A stretch of DNA of 64,000 nt from Clavelina lepadiformis (lineage: Eukaryota; Chordata; Ascidiacea; Aplousobranchia; Clavelinidae), in NCBI RefSeq assembly GCF_947623445.1, contig NC_135241.1, positions 684,501-748,500 of the forward strand, written 5' to 3'. The position numbers and the translations under genes were made by a program. A model generated the notes under the pieces. The model saw only the letters and a list, made by a program, of their open reading frames with translations. It had not been told where the DNA came from and did no database searches. Below are positions 46,203-56,831 of the stretch, piece after piece (position 1 is the stretch's first letter; every line of letters begins with the position of its first letter).

Positions 46203-48412
46203 TTAGTATAAAAATGAATCGTTATTGTCGACCTCCTGTTGGAACTGGTTTCTCCTCTCTGTTGGAATTTTTCTCATTTTCTGCGCTGGAAACCCTTCCA
46301 CCTGATCTTTTGCCCCACTGCTAGATGGCGCACGCTCCATTTGAATTTTGATTTGCTTTTTCTCCAACATTTCTCGTCTTTGCAGTTCTTCTATTACCGC
46401 TCTCTCCTTTACAAAGTATCAAAAGAGTTGGATTAAACAAAATCCATTGTGACACAATAAACACGGGATGTAGGTGGTTTTATGACAACCTGACTGGAGC
46501 TGATAAAACAGAGCGAAATGACCTCTGTCAATATCGCGGTTTAATATGTACCAGGACAGAATACAGGGCGACGGCTCCAGACCTATAACGTTAATTTGAC
46601 GTATTTACACATATTTCCATATTAAGCCTTTTCCTTATATGTTAAGATTAAAGTTAATGACAGCTTTTGAATAGATGTGGCCCCGGGCAAGAGATGTTTA
46701 CTTCTACAAACATCCATTTTCGTAGAAACCGATTTCAAAATGTAAACGGGGCGTAGTTTATTGCAGCGTTGACATTTTTACTCAGATTTCTCCCTCCCTG
46801 TCATAATTACCTTTGTCACATAACTGACAAGCTTTGTTACGTAATTAATCATAGCTTAAATAAACAGAGACAACGTGAAACCTTTGAATCTATTGAGTTA
46901 ATATTTGTCGCCGTACACAATGCTGGTTGGCACCATATTGGCAAAGTAAACCCAAGTCGTTTCATCCGATCTGCGCTCAAACACAACGGTCTTTGGCGGC
47001 GTGTGAATGGTTTCTGGTCTTAAACCACAAAATCTGTTTAATGTTGAGATTTTCATCCCGGATAAAGGTAGGAAATGTTTCAGTTCAAACATTATTTTAT
47101 GCACCATTGTGAATACGATATAGGGATATCTTTGGCGGATTTTTTGAAACTAAAATCCATTTCAAGTGTTCTACGAGAAGTTTTTTTTATCAAATTCTTG
47201 AGGAAAAACCTTACCTTGGGTTTCTCATATTCCACCAGCTGATGTCGCTTCGAAGATATTCCGTGATCATTCAGCTCCTCCGTAGGACGCGGGAGGAATA
47301 ACTTCCTATTCTGCAGCCCTGCTCCGCCGTTCTCCGAAGATTTGGCAGAGGTAGGCGTATCCATGGCAACCAGTTTCCCGAGATCGCGCTGTTCTTCAGT
47401 TGCAGCGAATCCGTGGCCGCCGTTATTCTCCACGCAAAGCTGGGGTGAAAATAATCGATTGTTTACCGTAGTGCGGTTGTTAGCTCAACACAAAAGGAGC
47501 AAATTCCAACGTTTCTCGATAAATACCTATTGCGGTTACAATGCACGAGATTGTGTATTTAGCTACAGGGTTGTAAAATCAAACCTTCCTGCTGGTTGTA
47601 TTGTCATTGTTTCCGTTCGATTTCTTTTTTTTCTTGTACGAGATGAAAAACTTCGGTTTCTTTTTCTTGTTTTTGTTTTTATTTTCTTTTTCGTAACCAA
47701 TCTTTGTTTTATCTCCGTTCCCTTGTTCATCATCGATTCCGGCGAAGACTTGGTTGACGTACTCGATGGCGTCTTGACTGTTGAAGTCTGAGAATGTATC
47801 TCGGTTAGACAAATAAACAGTCGGTGCAAATTTTGTTTTTCCTCAAAATTATCGTCTGATTTGTGATACCATTCGCTGTTCTTTGTCGTTCTGTGCCCGA
47901 CTTTTGATCCGCAGTAAGTCCAACCAGACCCAGTACCTTGTGGTACCATGTTGGGCAAGGATCTTCCACTCGGTCGCCAACTTCTTCAACTTTTAAATTT
48001 TCTTCATTTTTGGGCCTTTTCCTTCTGCGTTGCCTGTGAGGCGGAGCATCGAAAATCCCCAAATGATTCATCACGAACCCGGCAAAGCCGAAAAGCACGA
48101 AGAATCCAGCGATGCCCCCAATACATGATGCGTAGACTGCAAACAACAAATTTCTTAGTATTCTCGACAGTAACTGATACAGTAGAGGACATTTATGTCA
48201 GGTCTGCTTCCCACCGAAATATCTTGATCGCTATAGATGTTATTTAATAATAAATTATTACAGATAACGACCCGAGATATACCGGTAGTTACTTTTTGAA
48301 ACGTTCCCGACGCTTCAAGCGATTTCTACTTTGAAATAATTAACAACTCACCAACTATATCGTGGTAAGTTGGTAGAAAGCCACCGTCAGATGGGGCCTT
48401 AGAAGTCGACAT
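46203..48412 (-). CDS. Single-pass membrane protein with Lys-rich and coiled-coil cytoplasmic region, unrecognised
   Basis: Five exons join in frame to 319 residues: 48352-48412, 47870-48136, 47585-47787, 47215-47439 and 46203-46406. The 20-residue N-terminus (MSTSKAPSDGGFLPTYHDIV) precedes one TM helix (21-44, YASCIGGIAGFFVLFGFAGF). A basic stop-transfer patch (HRQRRRKRPK) places the rest in the cytoplasm. Residues about 110-177 include DAIEYVNQVFAGIDDEQ and a Lys/Asn tract (KENKNKNKKKKPKFF). The C-terminus has a short charged helix ERAVIEELQRREMLEKKQIK. The exon 2 donor is GTATCA at 47869, chosen because it alone restores phase with exon 3; a nearer GTACTG would break the frame. The family is unknown to me. 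It is divergently paired with the gene at 49274. Confidence 0.78.
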
Positions 48413-49273
48413 TTCTGATGATACTTAATCACACATTTCACGTCTCGTGAATAGATCTCCTTATAGAAAACAGATACGTCCTTTCTAATAAATTTCTTTC
48501 ACTTTCTTTGCTGTATTTTGTTGATAATCGTCGTTTCTTTGTTGGTCGAAATAATTTACAACCCGATGTATCACAGAACGCAGAGAAATAAGCGCAAAAC
48601 CAGAACAGCGCGAAAAGCGGAGTAAGATGTTGGCGACTGTTTCTCGAATTTCTCTCAACAGTTGGGACGAGTAAAGAGCGACGACTTGTTAATGTTTAAC
48701 TTTTCGAACAGTGGCGTCGTCATCACTGCAAATGTAAATGTTTAGCGGGCAAATATACGACGCGTATTTCATGTATCCGCCGCGTGCTCTGTCGTTGTCG
48801 AACAAGCTAACCGCTTCTCTTTGAGCAACCCTCCTCCCCGACCGCTTTGTTTATAGTATGACGTCATAAATACGATTGTCCGGTTTCGGCATAAATGCAC
48901 CAACATAAAACGCGTCTCAACAAAAAATGGCGCTTATGATATAGCAAGGCGTTTAATAGAATGCATCAGGGCGTAGAAATATATTAAAACGTATGCTTAA
49001 CCGATTATTGTGGTCTTGGCTAAGTTGGTACTTATTTGGGGTCAAACACAGAAACTGCTCGTGATCACAGAGCGAATGACTGCAAAAAGTTTTCGTTTAT
49101 CGCAACTCGCAGAAAAACAAATTACTGAAAATTTGTTAAAACGTTTGTGGTCGTTCGTGATTTCCGCGTTTAGCGAAGGATGAGTTGTGACGTTCTCAGA
49201 TAATAGACTGAGCCAGGTCTTGTTTGCGCAGGTGGCGGCGACGACTAGATTTTTTGTTTAAATTTATTCTGTG
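48413..49273. promoter_or_regulatory. Bidirectional promoter region between divergent genes
   Basis: The 860 bp separates the ATG of the minus-strand membrane gene from the ATG of the plus-strand two-TM gene. It includes TGACGTCA in the context TATGACGTCATA at about 48857. No TATA box is assigned. Function as a shared promoter is inferred from geometry only. Confidence 0.45.
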
Positions 49274-50542
49274 ATGACTTTATGGCCTGAGTTACCTGCC
49301 GCAAGTGGCGACGTCCCAAGCGCCAGTACTTCCCAGGTTATAAGGCAGCCCAGGCCACCTCCGTCCCGTGGACCAACATTTAGCCCCAGGAGGGGGCCCT
49401 TGCCTTCGAGTTTTGTTACTCCTCCGGCCCCGACACACCGGAGACGTCAATTTGGTCCCCAAAGTAATGATTCTGTCCTGGCTTCAAATGAAATGAATTC
49501 GTCGTCTTCTCTGGATAGGGAATGGCTCTATATGGACACCTTACGGTCAAGTTATAGCTCTAACAATGCCCGCGCGATGCCACGAAGGAGACGGAATGCA
49601 ATTTCGGGTTCGGACAGACCCGGAAGAGAGAGGATCCGTACCACAAATCTTCCTGATACCGTTCAACAGTTTCTCCGGGAAAACAACAGCGAAGAATTGG
49701 CAGACGAATATCGGAGGTGGCTTGTGGAGCAACACATCTCCGACCCTGATCAACGGGTTCCCACCCCTCCGCCTTTTCCTTATCCTCCGGGTCGTACCCA
49801 CTGTTGCAATTGGGTACTAAGCTCTCTGTTTGTGGTATTTGGCTGTCTCTTGGTCCTCATTGGCTTCGGTTTCTTGGTTGTTGATCCTTCGAATAACACC
49901 ATCGGTTCTTTGCTGGCATCATGTGGCTTGGCTTTAATTTTTACCCTTCTTTTCTTCAAACTTTTTGGAAAATCTATTCGACGTTCTTGGCGGCGCCGCC
50001 GTTTGCGACACACGGCACCAGCTATCATCGATAACAGAACCTCCAATACGAGCTTGCCACGTCGAGACTTGGAAGGGGGAGCGAGCGATCGGTTATCGGT
50101 GACGTGCACCTTCATGAGCGGCCGGCCACCGGATATCGAGTTCGATCCTGTGGTTGAAATTGGAGATTTCAGCAGGAAGTCGAGCTTCCGGTTCGGGAGC
50201 GTCTCTTCGTACTCGACCACGCCTCCGATGTATGAGGAAATCTTCACTAAAAACGGAAGCGAGAAGATGCTTCGTCTCTCAGTGTTAAATCTCTCAAAGA
50301 GCGACTTGTCCAAACGAAAAAGCTCGATATCTGAAAGAATTTCTTCCACTTGCATCCCACTGCCTAGAACAACAAGTGACACGAGATGGCGGCAGAGAGC
50401 CAGACAAACCACCAGCAGTCCGATTGAACCGAATTTTTTACGATCTCAATCTCTGTCAAGTCGCAGAAGAACGCTTTCAAGATCTTTGGCGAATCGTCTC
50501 TATTCTAGAGCAAACACTTCCTATGACATTGGTAGGTGTTAG
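49274..50542 (+). CDS. Intronless two-TM protein with Arg/Ser-rich tails and a PPxY motif, unrecognised
   Basis: A single exon of about 422 residues, starting MTLWPELPAASG at ATG 49274. The N-terminal 175 residues are Pro/Arg/Ser-rich (RQPRPPPSRGP) with a helical DTVQQFLRENNSEELADEYR. Two hydrophobic helices form a hairpin at about 180-203 (LSSLFVVFGCLLVLIGFGFL) and 211-229 (SLLASCGLALIFTLLFF), followed by KSIRRSWRRRRLRH. The C-terminal tail has TPPMYEEI, a PPxY motif of the kind bound by NEDD4-family WW domains, and RSQSLSSRRRTLSRS. The hairpin-plus-PPxY plan resembles TMEM51-like adaptors in outline only. The stop is TAG at 50540; AATAAA lies at 50593-50598. Confidence 0.8.
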   Translation: MTLWPELPAASGDVPSASTSQVIRQPRPPPSRGPTFSPRRGPLPSSFVTPPAPTHRRRQFGPQSNDSVLASNEMNSSSSLDREWLYMDTLRSSYSSNNARAMPRRRRNAISGSDRPGRERIRTTNLPDTVQQFLRENNSEELADEYRRWLVEQHISDPDQRVPTPPPFPYPPGRTHCCNWVLSSLFVVFGCLLVLIGFGFLVVDPSNNTIGSLLASCGLALIFTLLFFKLFGKSIRRSWRRRRLRHTAPAIIDNRTSNTSLPRRDLEGGASDRLSVTCTFMSGRPPDIEFDPVVEIGDFSRKSSFRFGSVSSYSTTPPMYEEIFTKNGSEKMLRLSVLNLSKSDLSKRKSSISERISSTCIPLPRTTSDTRWRQRARQTTSSPIEPNFLRSQSLSSRRRTLSRSLANRLYSRANTSYDIGRC

Positions 50543-50592
50543 AGTTTGCTGCTTGTAGCGTTAGCCTTTGGCTGTTTACCATTTCGTACTTT

Positions 50593-50598
50593 AATAAA
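50593..50598 (+). terminator. Poly(A) signal of the two-TM gene
   Basis: AATAAA 50 bp downstream of the TAG stop. Confidence 0.65.
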
Positions 50599-53009
50599 CT
50601 GGAGCACGTAGCTTGGTCTGCGTTTATGTGAGGCCGAGTTTACTTCGGTTTAACCTGTAGCTTCAGGCCACAGTGCTATGTTTAATGCTTGTACGCGGTT
50701 TCTAGTTTAATTAATTGAATCGGTTCGGTGCAAGCGTGGGTCACAATGTGCTCGGTTTTGCACAGCAGTTGGTTATTGCATTGCTTCGTTTGTTGCGTCA
50801 GCATTGAAAATGATTGTTGTGTATATCCTGAAACATTGCTGTCGACAATTTTCAACCCCGGAGTTTTTAATTAAATCTCACAGTTTATTGGAAAGGACAT
50901 GTTTCGCACAAAGATCGTTTCAGTAAAGTTTAAAGTAGAAACGCAACTTTATTCCGACAAGTTCTATGCAAAGAACGATTAACTTAGTACTTGGCATTTC
51001 GGCATCGCTACAATTCAAACCCGATAATTTGAATTATAAGTGAAAGATTACAGAGTGATTTAAAACGAAGAAAATTCCCATGTTGTGCTTTGGCAAGAAA
51101 CAGCAGCAGAATTGTTTGTGAATTGTCGCCAAACCCACATCGAGATTTCCCTACTTATTGAAGTGTTATTATTTTAAGGCGTCGCGCTCGTATTAGGCTG
51201 AAAGTGTTTGATGATAGAACGCACATTTTCACATCAATACCGCGAGACGTTCCTACGTCATTTCCGGAAGTTGAAGCGATCGAATGAAAGCCAGATGTCC
51301 TGTGCAGCTTTCAAGCGAGCTTAAAGTAAATGTACCTTCTATTTCTGGCCATTGTAATAAAAAAATGTTCTGCCATGTTTATAAAAACAGGCGCGAGAAC
51401 GAGACTTCCTTGATCGTGAGCTCCAGTCGCTCCTTTTCCGAGCCAAAGATTATTGATAATGACGGTTTACAAACCACGGTACCTGCTGGTACCCGGCTGG
51501 CTGGATTTTTTGCTTTCATTTTTAAAGCAAACAAAAGTTTTGTTAACAGATATTTAATAGTTAGCAACGTATACACCGAACACAAGTATAGAAATCAAGA
51601 ATTTATTTCTGGTGTGACGAAATAATGACGTACTTCGAAAAGAGTAAACAAAAAGCAAAAACGAGCGCAAACGTCATCACAAATAGGGAACTTGGCAATA
51701 TAAAATACATCCCGGTTTTTCTTTTGAACTTAAGCAAAAACGGGTAAATTTTGATGTTTTGGGGCCAGGTATTTTTATGAACCGTAGATAAGACACCCAG
51801 CGGTGGAAATGCTGTTTGATGCGTGTTTGAAGAATGTTTTCATTGTAAATATTTCTTCTATATACCATAACTATGATCACCATCAAATACACAACTAATC
51901 ACGCTTTTGTGTTCAAGAAATGAGACAAACGGCATAATATGACGCAATAGATGAAGTCAAACATGACAAGCAGGTAAAAACGTGAAACTTCTTGGCAATA
52001 AAAAAGGAAAATGACAGGTTTAACACTTTCTCTTGCTTCCTTTTAATTTTATGCTCCTTATAAGCGAAAAGCATATGGTTCAATTTTGTGCTTTGTTTAT
52101 AATTCTGCACAAGCACCAAGTCTCAATTAATGTTTAGAGCACATTTGTATCTGGCACGTGTGATGACACAGTCACAAATTGTATAAATTTACACGATAAG
52201 GCTAAGAAGGCACAAAGAAATAGGCCTACCACAGGTTAACAACAATGATAAAATTGTAACAGGAAAGAATAAATTTTCGCAATAAAAGTTATGTATAAAA
52301 TCACCACACGTGACTTCGGTAGACTTTGTAATTGACGCTTATTACATAACAATATTATCATAAATTGATGATGTAATTTTGGCACGTAGCTTGATTTGGG
52401 TCAAACAAAATGACCGAAGATTTCTTCTAAAATTCTCCATTGAAATGAAAGAAGACACAATGGCTAATGCGAACGAACAACGAACATGCAGCAACACATA
52501 AAGAAAGTCGAAAAGTTTTACCGTTGAGGGCGACCAACGGTGACGATTTGGCAACAAATTTGTGAATGTTAAGAATTTTGCGGACTAGTTGGAACTACTC
52601 TTTGGCACCATCTTGTGGCGGAAGGCTTCTTTTATTTGGCACAGTGACGTAATACATGCGTTGAAGAAACACGTGACACATGGCCGCGCATTCGGTTTTG
52701 ATAAAATGCATACATCTTATCGCGAAACATTGTTACTATATAGTTAAAATACTGCAATATTGTCAAATCCCAACGGACTTGTAGACATGAAATAGTGTTG
52801 TATCATAGTGGAACTTATGAGAAAAAACAACATTTTTTTCGATAACGTTTCTAATAAAAGTCTCTTACAATCGTATATGCAAGTACAGCTTCAGATCCGC
52901 TGCCTGCAAACACACAAACTGCGATGCCAATTGCTTCAAAAAGCAAAAATAATAGCGTCTGGCGACTGTAATTGCCGCGTAAACAAGATGATATTCCTGG
53001 CGCGTTGGT
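50599..53009. other. Spacer between convergent genes
   Basis: A 113-codon frame at 51284-51625 (plus) has no splice, promoter or motif support and is not called. TTTATT at 52631-52636 may be the basonuclin poly(A) signal on the minus strand. No repeats with clear boundaries. Confidence 0.5.
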
Positions 53010-56000
53010 TCAGGCTTGAAAATTAAGGCTTCGGTGTAGATTAGGATTTTGGCTGTGCCGGTTCCGGCTTCTCACGGAAGTGAACATCATGTCGCACCCG
53101 GGTACTGTGCACCTGTGCATTTCGCGCAGATGAACCGACTTAAAATGGACCCGAAGAGTTCCCTTGTTGCTGTACATTCTTTTACATATGTGGCACTGGA
53201 CCGGCCCCGTTTTCCAGGTGTTTCCCTCCATACTTAGAGTTGGGTCGTCCATCTCTGTGATAGAGTTGAATGGCATCCCCTCAGTACGACCTTCGAATTC
53301 AGACGGCAAGTTTGTGGCTTCGCTGCTGGAAAACAGCGAATTCGTGGCTTCCGTCGATCTTGCTCGGTTGTTGTTAGCGGCCATGGCTGCCGCAAGAAGT
53401 GTCCAATTCGTATTGTAATTGGCTAGAGTGGGCTGCGCGGAGAATTTTGACTGCATGAGTAAAGCGCTCGGAGAACAGAATGGGCTCCAGCCGGGAGTCA
53501 AAGCGTTGAGGCCCGGCGCAGATTCGAAAGTTGGCCCGAAGCCTGGGGTGAAACCTGTCGGGTTTACCTTGCTGAGAAAAGCTTGCTGCGGGTAAGGCGT
53601 AACGGTGGAGAATCGGCGAAGCAATTGAAATCGTTCCATTTCGCTGAGGCTCGCGCTGTTCTTTCTTTGCATTGTGACGTCATAAGGATGATTTGGAACC
53701 GATCTTCGTCTCAAATTCTCGCTCGCTCTTTCGGAGATGGAAAGTTCAGACGCGCGACCTGCCATCTGACTTAGATTGAGAAGATCAAAGCTCTTTCCCC
53801 GACCTTCTTTCTTGCATTCCTCTTTTTCACCACCTGCATTCCGCCCTTTGAACAGGGCCCCATTGTTGGGCGGAGTTGCTCCGGGAATGAACGGACTCGG
53901 CCACGGAAAACTCCCAGGTACGGCTGTGCTTTGCAGGAGGGGATTGTTCAAGGAGGAAAAGGACGGATAATGAGGAAGTTTGTGCTCCTGCTTCGATCCG
54001 ACATCTGGGAGCGATATTGCAGAAGTTTTGCGCGAAGATTTTTCGTTGTTTGCCGCGTCTGCATCTTTGGAAGTCGATGGGAAGACAACGGTGCTCCGGG
54101 ATCGCTTTTTGTCTCCATCAGGCCTGGAGGGATTCTCGATCTTTGCTTGTTTAGGAGCACTTGCATCCCTGAAATCATTCCTCAAGAGAGAAGGTTTCAA
54201 ATCCTGGCTTGCCACACCAAAGCAGGCTTGTTTTGGGGGAAACCCCGTCGGCGGCGGTGCTTCGCTGTACATCTTCATCGCTTCTTGAAAGAACTTCTGG
54301 TAAATGGCCTGCCAGTCGCCGGGCATCATCGGAAATGGCGGCAATTTTTTCGCGTCTTCTTTCTCGATCTTCTCACAAGCACCGATCGGTACGGTACGGT
54401 TCGGCTTCTCCTTGTGGAGTATTCTTGCCTGCTCCGCTTTGCTGTTGTGGACGGGATGTTTGGGAGAAGATGTGGAGGGCTTTTGCTCCATTCCTCCACA
54501 AAGATCTGGTTCTCCGCTCCGGTCGATACCCTGCGGTCGATAAATTGGCATCAGTTGCTCCTTTAGTTGCTCGGTCATACCGGCAGTCTGACTGCTGATC
54601 CTCGGGTCGCTGTAGATCCCTCGCAGACGAAGTTTGCTGCGTAAGAAATAAAACATGGTCCAACTTTAAACACAAAATATCCTACGGCGTTATATTCGAA
54701 GCTTTTAACATCAACTCAATAACACAAAAGCTCTCTCTCGTACTCAAAGCCATCACTTTATTTATAAGTACATTATTGGCGGCTGTACAATTATCATCAA
54801 CGTGCATTTAAACATTTGACACAAACGTGCTGCACAATGTGGTTTAATTACGATTAGATTTAAATTTTGAGTGTGATGTATTCCCCCGGAAATCTAATTT
54901 TGTGAAGCTCTGAATGTCGTTTTAAAATGCGCTTTAAAAAAAAACAATTATTTTCTTCATCTAACTGGTTTAGGCCTTTGCATTTACATCTTTCTATTTT
55001 ATGAATGTTTAGAAATTGTCGAGGGGCTAAAACAATTATCTGTGAAATCCCATTTGCCCCATTATTCTTTATCAGTTTAAGCGATGCGCTGTTTTGGCGA
55101 AGTAAACTTCACTGCGGTTTGTTTAGTGTAACGTTACGCGTGCTCGTTCAAGCATAACGAAACATTTCGAGTGTTTTGTTTGAACTTGACAACGGTTCGC
55201 GCATTGATCACAACGATTCACACGTTGATCAGAGAAAATCTCTCAGATTTAGAAGAAGACATTTTCTGCGGGAATATTCCTCCTCACCTGTGCAAATTGG
55301 CGTTGGCGCTGTGGCGGTCCCTGCTTCTCTTTGATGGGAAGGTGGCGCTGCAGCCTGGCACCGAACACTGCCACATCTCCTTCAGATGGACGTTCTTGAT
55401 ATGGAGCTTGACGCTGCAAAGAAGCGAGTATACTCCGTGAGTTGCTTCGTGCTGATTTCAAACCAAATCGTTTCAAAATTTAAAGAAAATTTTGTTCGTT
55501 TTTGCATGAAACTTAAGCGAACGTGAAAGCTAGTTCGTATTAAAGCAATTTACGCTAAAGAAACAGTAACGAGTTATTACATCACAAAGTGCGTTGTGTT
55601 TCAGAAATAATTGATTTTAGTTGTTTGTTTTCTTTTTTTGGAAACGTCTTTTCAAAAGTGATTGCGTAACAAGATTGGTCGAATTCTTTTACAGCGCTTA
55701 CCTGTAAACGTTTTTGAATTCTTTTCCGCACAAATGACAATTTCGTGACCTTGTGGGGATCCAAACTCCGCCGTGTATTTCTCCCCCGGGTAGCGTTGTG
55801 CATCCGTCTTTGGGTCCGCTGTTTTTCTGTTCCGCGGCGCTGTGACTATCCGCTGCTTTGAATGTTCCGCTTGCTGCAGTGTCCTCACCGGATCTTGAGA
55901 AGTTGAAGAAGGGAAAAGAGCGGGTCGGAGGACCATTTGATTCTTTTGAAGGAGTTAGCTTCTCCCGGTTATTTTGTTGGAGGCTGTCGTTGACCTCGGA

Positions 56001-56822
56001 ATGTTTTAAGATATCAGCGGAAGCTGGGCTCCGTTTTCCCGGGTCAGAAAAAGACTCGCTTGCGTCGTACAAGCACTTTGCTGAGGGTGCAGCCGATGAA
56101 GCATTTGGCATGGAATGAGACCTCCTGTATCCTTTAAACGTCTCTTGGAAGTTCTCGCGATAAGCTGTGATTTCCACATCGTCATCCGGATGGTCTTGCT
56201 CCTCCTCGGAACCACTGCTCTTGTTGCGATGGTGATGCTTTAGCCACTGCACGCACTTGTCGTTGCTCTCGGAGGACGAGACTCTGTCAGAAGATTCCTC
56301 GTTTTGCCTGGACTTCAAGTTTTCCATGGCTTCGCTTGGCCTGATTCCTTTTGAGTGCCATTGCGCCCACAGCCACGGAAGAACGGATTTGTACGGCTCC
56401 TGAAAAGCTCCCAGGGTTCCCGGCCAATTCATCGACTCCTCCAATGCAGGAGAAGGACTCTTCCTTTTCCTTTTTTTACTTTGTTCCCAGGAAGTGACGT
56501 CTTCGCCGAGCGGGAGAGCGCGTCCAAAACCATCCGAAAGTCTTCCAACTTTGGTGTGATGTTCGTCCATTGATGTCTTGCTCGCCCCGGACGCAGCGGT
56601 GTCATTTCTGGAAGTAGCATCCGGAGTGGCTCCTCTTCTATCATCGCTGCTTGCCTCCTTCATGCTGGTCGGTCCTCCTTTGTAAGGACCATCAGATTGT
56701 GACGTGGTTAAACCACGATGCGCATTGATGACGCGTTTGTTACCAAGACAACTCGATTGTGACGCTTGAAAGACGTGATCCGACGTGGATGCGCGGGTGA
56801 ACGCGGCGGGGAGGGAGATCAT
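53010..56822 (-). CDS. BNC: Basonuclin/disco-family C2H2 zinc-finger transcription factor
   Basis: Three exons join in frame to 957 residues from the Met at 56822: 55702-56822, 55288-55413 and 53010-54636. The first listed exon probably continues to an AG acceptor at 56832 (reading DQRM), so the true N-terminus may lie further upstream. The first finger pair (about 365-415) spans both introns: [28 protein letters not shown] and [20 protein letters not shown]. The second pair is at the C-terminus (about 880-950): [35 protein letters not shown] and [16 protein letters not shown], nearly the Drosophila Disco sequence. The widely separated fingers with the RSRxRHSxNxNLH signature define this family. 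The linker is Ser/Pro-rich with [16 protein letters not shown]. It is a nuclear DNA-binding regulator; vertebrate relatives act in epithelial and germ cells. Confidence 0.93.
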
Positions 56823-56831
56823 TCTTTGATC

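Noticed and set aside
49780-50412. Minus-strand frame of 210 codons
   Set aside because: Antisense shadow of the two-TM gene; basic, low-complexity composition mirrors the Arg/Ser-rich sense protein.
51284-51625. 113-codon plus-strand frame
   Set aside because: No motif, no conserved-looking composition, no promoter or poly(A) signal.
53931-54598. Plus-strand frames of up to 211 codons
   Set aside because: Antisense shadows of the basonuclin coding exon.
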